The translations under genes were made by a program, and so were the position numbers. From JAHFUA01 sp963808725 (GTDB lineage Bacteria > Acidobacteriota > Terriglobia > Terriglobales > Acidobacteriaceae), in NCBI GenBank assembly GCA_963808725.1, contig CAWEGO010000002.1:124001-188000 (forward strand): a DNA stretch of 64,000 bases. Reading direction: 5' to 3'. This document shows positions 52,007 through 64,000 of the stretch, piece after piece (position 1 is the stretch's first letter; each line of letters begins with the position of its first letter). The notes beneath the pieces were generated by a model, which searched no databases, was not told the DNA's origin, and saw nothing but the letters and a program-made list of their open reading frames with translations.

Positions 52007-52288
52007 ATGAGCCCGCGAGCGCAAAAAGCTTCGCTGAACTTCAAGACCATGGCGCAGACGGATGTTCCCCAGGGGCGCAATGGAAAGCACAGACAGATCG
52101 TTACCAGGTACCTCTCGGACCTCGATCGGCTGGAGGAGGGCGCCGCCATCAAAGTGCCCTTGGCTGAATTGGCGGAAAGCAAGGAGAAGGTGCGCTCAGC
52201 CTTGAATCGCGCCACTCGCAAAGGGGGGCGCGATGTCGCCACGGCCACTGACGCCAACTTCCTATACGTGTGGAATCAGAGGCAGTAG
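52007..52288 (+). CDS. Small hypothetical protein with conserved charged helix
   Basis: A 93-residue basic protein: MSPRAQKASLNFKTMAQTDV, KHRQIVTRYLSDLDRLEEGA, AAIKVPLAELAESKEKVRSA, then LNRATRKGGRDVATATDANF LYVWNQRQ. It resembles a small acidobacterial protein family with an HTH-like or DNA-contact pattern, but I cannot name it. The ATG follows GGGAGG, and a good -35/-10 promoter is present upstream. Expression as a single gene is likely. Start and reading frame are convincing. Confidence 0.7.
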   Translation: MSPRAQKASLNFKTMAQTDVPQGRNGKHRQIVTRYLSDLDRLEEGAAIKVPLAELAESKEKVRSALNRATRKGGRDVATATDANFLYVWNQRQ

Positions 52289-52521
52289 AGCGCTCTAGGC
52301 CGGCGGGACATCATGAATTGGTGCTGGCGAGCGAAGGAAACATTATTTGTAGTGTCCGACATCGGACACTACTGTCCACAGCGCAAGTATAGAATATGGG
52401 CAACGGGGGCGGGTTCTCTGCAAGCCCATTTTTGCGGCATTTTATAGATGCAGTCTTGTCGGCACGTCCCTCGTCCGGCAACGGCTGCTTTGGCGATTTG
52501 TCCCAAAGAGGAGGCGGTTCC

Positions 52522-54654
52522 TTGTCGGCTTCTTCGCGGCGAAGGTTTCTGCTGATCCTCACTGCCGCGTTGTTCCTGACGCTGGGTGGGGCTGCGTACT
52601 CGTATCGTTCGGCGTTGGCTTACGAAAGACTCACCAGCCAGCTCCAGCACACGCACGCGGTGAAGGAAGAGCTGAACACCGTTCTTCACCTTCTGGACGA
52701 CGCGGAAACAGGGCAACGTGGATACTTGCTCACCGGCGATCCAAGCTATTTGCAGCCTTACAACACAGCGGTGTCTGAGCTTGACGGACGGCTATCCAGA
52801 CTGGCCGATCTGACCAAAGACGACCCAACGCAGCGGGAGCGGGTATCCCAGCTTCGACGGCTCGAACAAGAGAAGCTCGCGGAACTGCGCCAGACCATCC
52901 AACTGCACCAACAGGGGAAGGATCAAGAGGCACTCCGCATCGTGCTCTCCGGAGCCGGTAAGCGGCAGATGGACGAGCTGCGCCGGGAGGTGACGGAGGC
53001 CAAAACGGAAGAAGACCGGCTGCTTGCGACCAAGGCGGCTTTTGCTGGCCGTTACTATTGGATACGGGTAATCATCACGTCGGCGATTGCAGTTCTGGCC
53101 TTCTTGGTTTATGTGCTCGTGATCCGGCAAATGAGGAGCGCCGCCAGGAGCGAAGAAAAGGCGGGCATCGAGATGGGAAAGCGCCTGGTCGCAGAAGAGC
53201 GGCTTCGCGCCGAGTCACAGATGGCGCGGGAGCGCGGGCGGGCGGATGCGAAGTTCCGGGGACTGCTGGAGTCAGCACCAGACGCCATGGTCGTGGTGAA
53301 TCGCGAAGGCAAGATTGTTCTCACCAACACCCAGGTGGAGAAATTGTTCGGGTATCGATCAGAAGAGCTGCTGGGCCGGGATGTGGAAGTGCTCGTGCCA
53401 GAACGTTTCCGGGGCCTGCATGCTGGACACCGCGGTGGTTTCTTTGCCGAACCTCGAGTGCGGCCGATGGGGGCGGGCCTAGAACTGTTCGGGGCGCACA
53501 AGGATGGCCACGAATTCCCGGTGGAGATCAGCCTGAGTCCGCTGGCGACCGAGGAGGGCGTGCTAGTCACCGGCGCCATCCGCGACATTAGCGCGCGCCA
53601 GACAATCGAACGAGCTGTGAAAGCGCAGGCGGCGGCACTGGACGCGGCGAATGATGCAATCTGGGTCGCTGGTCTCGATGAAAAGATCACCTATTGGAAC
53701 AAAGGTGCGGAACGGCTCTACGGCTGGGCCAAGGAAGAGGCCTTAGGCAAATCGCCACACCAGTTGTTGCGTACGAAGTTCCCCGTCCCATTTGAAGAAA
53801 TTGCCAAACAGCGTCAAGGAGGGGGCTGGCACGGAGAACTGGTTCACACCAAGCGCGATGGCACAGCGGTTACGGTAGCAAGCCGTTGGACAACTCTGAA
53901 AGATGCGCAGAACAGGCCGGCTGGCTGGCTCGAAATCAACATTGATGTCACAGAGCGAAGACGGGCGGAAGAGAGTTTGCGCGCGCTTTCCGGCCGGCTG
54001 CTGCAAATCCGGGATGAGGAAAGACGCCGCCTCGCCCGCGAGCTGCACGACAGCGCCGGACAGATCCTTGCCGCCCTCAGTATGAACCTGACTCCCCTGG
54101 AATCGGAAGCCCGCAGAGCCGCTCCCACTGCGGCCCAGGCCATTAAGGAGAGTCTCGGCCTGATAGACCAATTGTCCAGAGAACTGCGCACCCTCTCTCA
54201 TCTGTTGCATCCTCCGCTGCTAGATGAGGTCGGCCTAGCATCGGCTCTTCGTCTATACCTGGAAGGGTTTGCCGAGCGCAGCAAGATCAAGGTTGATTTC
54301 GAGTGTCCCGATGATTTCGGGCGTCTCCCGCAGGATGTGGAAACCGCCATGTTTCGGATGGTGCAGGAATGCCTCACCAACATTCACCGGCATTCGGGAA
54401 GCCCGGTAGCCAGGGTACTCCTCAGCCGCTCTGACCACGAGGTTCGCCTGGAAGTGGAGGACGAAGGCAAGGGCATACCGCCAGAGAAGCGCAGGGTAAT
54501 GGACTCGGGAGGCATGCCTGGGGTTGGGATCGGAGGGATGCGCGAGAGAATACGGCAACTCGGTGGAACTTTGGAAATCAGTTCTAACGGCAGGGGCACC
54601 CTTGTAATGGCCCGGCTGGCGATTCCCGAAATCCGCTCGACAGCCGTGGCGTGA
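52522..54654 (+). CDS. CHASE3-PAS-PAS sensor histidine kinase (HisKA_3)
   Basis: A 710-residue kinase from TTG 52522 (752 from ATG 52396). I prefer the TTG because GAGGAGG stands seven bases before it. Two membrane helices (RRRFLLILTAALFLTLGGAA, WIRVIITSAIAVLAFLVYVL) bound a CHASE3 sensor (EELNTVLHLLDDAETGQRGY). Two PAS domains follow (KFRGLLESAPDAMVVVNREG; LDAANDAIWVAGLDEKITYW). The HisKA_3 domain has LARELHDSAGQILAALSMNL and the ATPase has GMPGVGIGGMRERIRQLGG. The NarL-type regulator gene starts 340 bases after its stop and is the likely partner. Confidence 0.9.
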   Translation: MSASSRRRFLLILTAALFLTLGGAAYSYRSALAYERLTSQLQHTHAVKEELNTVLHLLDDAETGQRGYLLTGDPSYLQPYNTAVSELDGRLSRLADLTKDDPTQRERVSQLRRLEQEKLAELRQTIQLHQQGKDQEALRIVLSGAGKRQMDELRREVTEAKTEEDRLLATKAAFAGRYYWIRVIITSAIAVLAFLVYVLVIRQMRSAARSEEKAGIEMGKRLVAEERLRAESQMARERGRADAKFRGLLESAPDAMVVVNREGKIVLTNTQVEKLFGYRSEELLGRDVEVLVPERFRGLHAGHRGGFFAEPRVRPMGAGLELFGAHKDGHEFPVEISLSPLATEEGVLVTGAIRDISARQTIERAVKAQAAALDAANDAIWVAGLDEKITYWNKGAERLYGWAKEEALGKSPHQLLRTKFPVPFEEIAKQRQGGGWHGELVHTKRDGTAVTVASRWTTLKDAQNRPAGWLEINIDVTERRRAEESLRALSGRLLQIRDEERRRLARELHDSAGQILAALSMNLTPLESEARRAAPTAAQAIKESLGLIDQLSRELRTLSHLLHPPLLDEVGLASALRLYLEGFAERSKIKVDFECPDDFGRLPQDVETAMFRMVQECLTNIHRHSGSPVARVLLSRSDHEVRLEVEDEGKGIPPEKRRVMDSGGMPGVGIGGMRERIRQLGGTLEISSNGRGTLVMARLAIPEIRSTAVA

Positions 54655-54995
54655 TGAGGGATTTGTGAGAGATAACCAAGGATTAATGAACACTGAACTA
54701 CAGCATTCACTGTATTTCCATGCCAGTTCTTACAATCTTAAAATGCACCTCTTTGGTCCGTTCTTTTGGGTAACACCGGATGGACTGGCGACACCCGATG
54801 GCCGACCGGCGTGAATTGCGCCCCGTTGAAGGTAAGAATTACTCCATGTTTAGGGCATTCGTAGGACGAACAGCACTGATTTTGATGGGTTTCGCATTTG
54901 GAACGATTGATGCTACAGGCGTTCGGGTAGATTGTTGGGGGCACGACCTAACGTGGCATACGCCGGGTGATCAATGTAGGAGGAGAGGTTAAGCC
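54655..54995. other. Intergenic region between kinase and NarL-type regulator
   Basis: 340 bases. A 70-residue open frame at 54780 has no family resemblance or ribosome site, so I do not call it. A GGAGGAGAGG site at 54979-54989 belongs to the regulator. Confidence 0.4.
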
Positions 54996-55661
54996 ATGGC
55001 TTTCCGAATACTCTTGGCAGATGATCATGAAGTAGTGCGGCGCGGTTTATGTTCCCTGCTGCGGGCGCAGGCGGAATGGGAAGTGTGCGGCGAAGCCTGC
55101 GATGGCCGCGAGGCAGTGGAGAAAGCTTCGCAGTTGAGGCCCGAGGTCGTCATCCTGGACATAGGGATGCCGAATCTGAATGGCCTGGAAGCCACCCGCC
55201 AGATTCTGAAGGCGCATCCTCAGACCAATATTCTGATCCTGACGTTGCACGACTCCGAGCAGGTCGTGCGCGACATCCTGGACGCGGGTGCGCGTGGATT
55301 CCTCTCCAAGTCCGACGCGGCCCGCGATCTGATCGCCGCCGTGGAAGCGCTGCGGCGGGGCAAGATCTATTTCACCCCTAAAGTCGGAACCATGGTGCTG
55401 GAAGGTTACCTGCACCGCGACACAGCCCCACCCGAGCTCCAGGCCCGCACCCGGCTCACCCCGAGAGAACGCGAAATCGTGCAGCTCCTGGCGGAAGGAA
55501 AGAGTTCCAAAGAGGTCGCTGTGGCGCTGGGGTTGAGTGTGAAGACCGCGGAGACCCACCGCTCGAATATTATGCGCAAGCTGGATTTGCATTCGGTTAG
55601 CGCTCTGGTGCTGTATGCGGTGCAAAACAACATCGTGCATGTTGTAAATCCGGCGCTCTGA
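54996..55661 (+). CDS. NarL/FixJ-type response regulator
   Basis: A 221-residue regulator. The receiver has DDH at 9-11, Asp55 in VVILDIGMPNLNG, Thr in ILILTLHDS and Lys in FLSKSDAARD. The C-terminal LuxR-type helix-turn-helix (about residues 150-205) has LTPREREIVQLLAEGKSSKE and VKTAETHRSNIMRKLDLHS. It is the probable target of the CHASE3-PAS kinase and binds DNA as a dimer. The ATG follows GGAGGAGAGG. Confidence 0.92.
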   Translation: MAFRILLADDHEVVRRGLCSLLRAQAEWEVCGEACDGREAVEKASQLRPEVVILDIGMPNLNGLEATRQILKAHPQTNILILTLHDSEQVVRDILDAGARGFLSKSDAARDLIAAVEALRRGKIYFTPKVGTMVLEGYLHRDTAPPELQARTRLTPREREIVQLLAEGKSSKEVAVALGLSVKTAETHRSNIMRKLDLHSVSALVLYAVQNNIVHVVNPAL

Positions 55662-56187
55662 AGAAAGCGATCTAAGGCCGGGAGCGCCTGCCGCTCTCGC
55701 AGTTATCCCACCACCTGTTCGCCGCCATTCCTGGCCTTCAGCGCCCGAGGAAGATTACATAGTCATCGCTAGGTTCCTGGTGTGCCGCACAATTGCTCCG
55801 CTGCTGTGACGTTTCTCAAAAGGCGAGCGGCAGGTGCTGGCCTAAAAGCTGGCGGCCGGCACCTGCCCGTGAAGGTTGGATACAGTGAGGGGAGAACATT
55901 TGCTTACGGCGGAACGACGCGAGGTTGGTATTGGAAGAGACATTAGCTTGTCCAGCAGAGTAAAAGTTCTCCCGCGATGGCACAATCCAGCCACCACTGT
56001 AGTTTTTGGAGAGACTTTCCGTAGACGGCGTGGCCTTTTCTAAGCTCTTTGCCGGTCGTAGTTTACAGCAACCATTCCGGCAGGTTACGCGCTCATCCGC
56101 ATAGACCTTTCCCCCGGGAGTCCTCATCATATGCGGGTGTTCGACAGTATCCAGCAGCCACACGGAGCCGAAAAAAGGAGCCCAGCG
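55662..56187. other. Long intergenic region with a hairpin and a doubtful minus-strand ORF
   Basis: 526 bases between the response regulator and the sigma factor. A minus-strand frame from ATG 56130 to 55816 (MMRTPGGKVYADERVTCRNG) is possible but has no recognised family. The hairpin at 55829-55867 is the main structural feature. Promoter elements of the sigma factor should lie near 56100-56180. Confidence 0.4.
55829..55867. terminator. Strong hairpin, possible bidirectional terminator
   Basis: GGCAGGTGCTGGCC (55829-55842) pairs with GGCCGGCACCTGCC (55854-55867) over 14 bp with one G-T pair and an 11-base loop. On the minus strand a CTTTTG run follows; the plus strand has none. Confidence 0.45.
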
Positions 56188-56877
56188 ATGACCACCGAAG
56201 CCAACTCCAGCGCCCAACGCATGGCGGACGCGGATCTGGTGCGACGAGCCCAGCAGGGGGATTTGGACGCATTCGCCGCCTTGTTTCATGCCAACAAGAC
56301 CAAGATCTATTCCCTGTGTTTGCGCATGACCAGCAACACCGCCGAAGCCGAGGATCTGACCCAGGAGGCATTCCTGCTGGCATTTCGCAAGCTGGCGACG
56401 TTTCGCGGAGATTCTGCGCTTTCCACCTGGCTCTACCGGGTAGCCGTCAACACCGTTCTCATGCACTTCCGTAAAAGAGGCATGCGGGTGCGCGAAGCGT
56501 CGCTCGATGAGCTCAATAGCCGGGACAATCCCGGCCCCAACAACGAACAGGGTGAGGTGGATGGGCGGCTGGTAAGCACGGTTGACAGGATCGCGCTGAC
56601 CCGGGCGATCGAACTGCTCCCGCTCGGCTACCGAACCGTTTTTCTGATGCACGAAGTGAAGGGATACGAACATCAGGAGATCGCGCGTATCCTGCGCTGT
56701 TCCATCGGCAACTCCAAGTCCCAACTGCACAAGGCGAAGGCGAGAATGCGGGAGCTTCTTGGCTTCCGCAGGCTTCAGCCCCGGGCCCGGCAGATTGCGA
56801 GCGGGGCGCCGGCCATTCCCGGCCGCAACGCGGCTGAGCCGTCAGCATGGGAGACAGCCAACCAGGCAGCCGCATAA
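56188..56877 (+). CDS. ECF-type RNA polymerase sigma factor
   Basis: A 229-residue sigma factor. Start at ATG 56188, eight bases after AAGGAG. Region 2 has DLVRRAQQGDLDAFAALFHA, AEAEDLTQEAFLLAFRKLAT and FRGDSALSTWLYRVAVNTVL; region 4 has LLPLGYRTVFLMHEVKGYEH and QEIARILRCSIGNSKSQLHK. It is the standard RpoE-like ECF length plus a 45-residue Ala/Pro-rich tail. No anti-sigma gene follows directly; the next gene is convergent. Target promoters unknown. Confidence 0.9.
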   Translation: MTTEANSSAQRMADADLVRRAQQGDLDAFAALFHANKTKIYSLCLRMTSNTAEAEDLTQEAFLLAFRKLATFRGDSALSTWLYRVAVNTVLMHFRKRGMRVREASLDELNSRDNPGPNNEQGEVDGRLVSTVDRIALTRAIELLPLGYRTVFLMHEVKGYEHQEIARILRCSIGNSKSQLHKAKARMRELLGFRRLQPRARQIASGAPAIPGRNAAEPSAWETANQAAA

Positions 56878-56947
56878 GCTTGGTCAATCGAAACCGTGGG
56901 CAGGCGGAACGAAGTCTTGCCCACGCGGGGGGATCGCGCGCCGCAGG

Positions 56948-58054
56948 CTAAGTCGATGACACCGCCGCTAGCATTTCCTGAGAGCTGGAAAGCATGGCGG
57001 GAATGAGGACCTCGACAATGGTCCCCGGATTGGCATTGGTCATCCGGAATTCCCCGCCCAACTCTCGGGCCCGTTCCCTCATCCCGCTGATGCCGATGCC
57101 GATGCTCCCGGGCCGCAGTTGTGCGGTCTGTTCTACCACCCCGATGCCGTCATCTCGAACCGCAAGCAGCAGACTGTTCTCTTTTTGAGTCAGCGCTACC
57201 CGAGCCTTTCGCGCCTGCGAATGCCGGAACACATTGGTCAGAGCTTCCTGCACGATGCGGAACACCGCCCTCTCGATCTGGGGCGCGAGCCGCGGGAAAT
57301 CGGGCGGTTGCAGCTCCAGTGAGGTATGAATCCCGGTGCGCTCCGTCATTCCGTCCACGAACCAGCGCAGCGCGGAAAACAGGCCGCCTTCGTCCAGCAG
57401 CGGCGGATGCAGAAGGTGCGACATGCTGCGGACTTGCTGAATGGCGCGATCGATGATCTCCGTGGCCACGCTGACGGTTTTGTCCTGGTTGGGCGCTGGG
57501 GTTTGCTGGAGCAGCCCGTCGAGCATCATCTTGGCGGCGGCCAGCTCCTGTCCGATGCCATCGTGCAGATCGCGGGCAAAGCGGCGGCGCTCTTCATCCT
57601 GGGCCGTCATCAAGCAACTGGACAACCGCCGCAATTCAAGATTCAGAGATTCCAGCTGCCGCGACTGGCGATGCAACTCGGCAAACACACTCACCTTGGC
57701 CCTCAGCAGTTCGGGAACGACGGGCACGGCAATGTAATCCACGGCGCCCCGCTGATATCCCTTAAGGCGGTCCAGGTCGGTCAGATGCACCGCCGAGATG
57801 AAAATGATGGCGGTCTTTTGAAAGCGGGGATGCTGGCGGATGATCTCCGCCAGCTCAAACCCATCCAGCTCCGGCATGCTTACGTCCATCAGCACCACCG
57901 CGACATCGGCTTTCAGCAGATACTCCAGGGCTTCCCTTCCCGAATTGGCCTTGACGAGATTCTCTCCCAGTTCGGCGAGCATGACTTCATAACTCAGCAA
58001 CTTCGCGGGCTGGTCATCCACCATCAGGATGTTGACCTTCTCATCAGTGTTCAT
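56948..58054 (-). CDS. Receiver-HisKA_3 histidine kinase
   Basis: A 368-residue protein with a receiver first (Asp57 in VVLMDVSMPELDG) and a kinase after it: HisKA_3 with His164 in RDLHDGIGQELAAAKMMLDG, and an ATPase domain (AVRDDGIGVVEQT, GIGISGMRERARELGGEF). The receiver lacks the usual Lys-Pro pair near the end (DYIAVPVVPE), so its switching may be unusual. It is encoded directly downstream of the giant hybrid kinase gene (43-base gap), so the receiver may accept phosphate from it and set the kinase output. Confidence 0.88.
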   Translation of the reverse strand: MNTDEKVNILMVDDQPAKLLSYEVMLAELGENLVKANSGREALEYLLKADVAVVLMDVSMPELDGFELAEIIRQHPRFQKTAIIFISAVHLTDLDRLKGYQRGAVDYIAVPVVPELLRAKVSVFAELHRQSRQLESLNLELRRLSSCLMTAQDEERRRFARDLHDGIGQELAAAKMMLDGLLQQTPAPNQDKTVSVATEIIDRAIQQVRSMSHLLHPPLLDEGGLFSALRWFVDGMTERTGIHTSLELQPPDFPRLAPQIERAVFRIVQEALTNVFRHSQARKARVALTQKENSLLLAVRDDGIGVVEQTAQLRPGSIGIGISGMRERARELGGEFRMTNANPGTIVEVLIPAMLSSSQEMLAAVSST

Positions 58055-58096
58055 CGCGTTTTCCTCTGTCCCCTGTAATGGAAGCCGAAGCGCGCA

Positions 58097-64000
<5,904 letters not shown>

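Overview
The window looks like a chromosomal segment of an acidobacterium (Acidobacteriota, Koribacter/Terriglobia-like). The basis is high GC, two Ser/Thr kinases of the kinase-TolB-TPR type, a FecR plus CHASE2-cyclase pair, a selenium-binding protein, and many multihaem cytochromes and two-component proteins. No tRNA, rRNA or CRISPR array was seen. The lineage is an inference from gene content.

Layout. 1-745 is a patchwork of short broken genes (terminase, SNF2 helicase, AbrB antitoxin, YjbQ). 842-2118 holds a lipoprotein and a VapBC toxin-antitoxin pair. 2135-4697 is an intact IS21-family insertion sequence. 4671-9370 holds a degraded acidobacterial family gene, a transglutaminase-like protein, a selenium-binding protein/methanethiol oxidase with a membrane partner, and a second graveyard (fragment of the same family, 6-phosphogluconate dehydrogenase remnant). 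Near-identical 75-bp direct repeats sit at 4780 and 9080. 9377-11738 is a frameshifted membrane/spermidine-synthase fusion. 12-16 kb has small secreted and zinc-ribbon proteins and a kinase-TPR protein. 17-20 kb encodes a receiver-thioredoxin reductase-like fusion and a cNMP-binding histidine kinase. 20-28 kb is housekeeping and membrane genes (AidB-like acyl-CoA dehydrogenase, TauE/SafE plus DUF1634 permease, three tyrosine/glycine-rich secreted proteins, GNAT, cupin).

28.5-42.5 kb is the most striking part: an electron-transfer island. It has an NDH-2 fused to a cNMP-binding domain, a pentahaem cytochrome, a protein joining two cNMP-binding domains to a four-cluster ferredoxin, a cytochrome-b-like membrane protein, a membrane-anchored decahaem cytochrome, a 1237-residue decahaem/beta-propeller cytochrome and an outer-membrane beta-barrel. 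Together these could form a quinol-to-cell-surface electron conduit.

42.7-50 kb has a duplicated GlcG/HbpS lipoprotein, a second kinase-TolB-TPR protein, and a CHASE2 adenylate/guanylate cyclase with FecR. The cyclase could supply the nucleotide read by the cNMP domains (inference). 50-64 kb is a signalling cluster: STAS protein, receiver-only protein, CHASE3-PAS kinase with a NarL-type regulator, ECF sigma factor, receiver-kinase, and a giant hybrid kinase with at least 11 tandem HAMP units that runs off the right edge.
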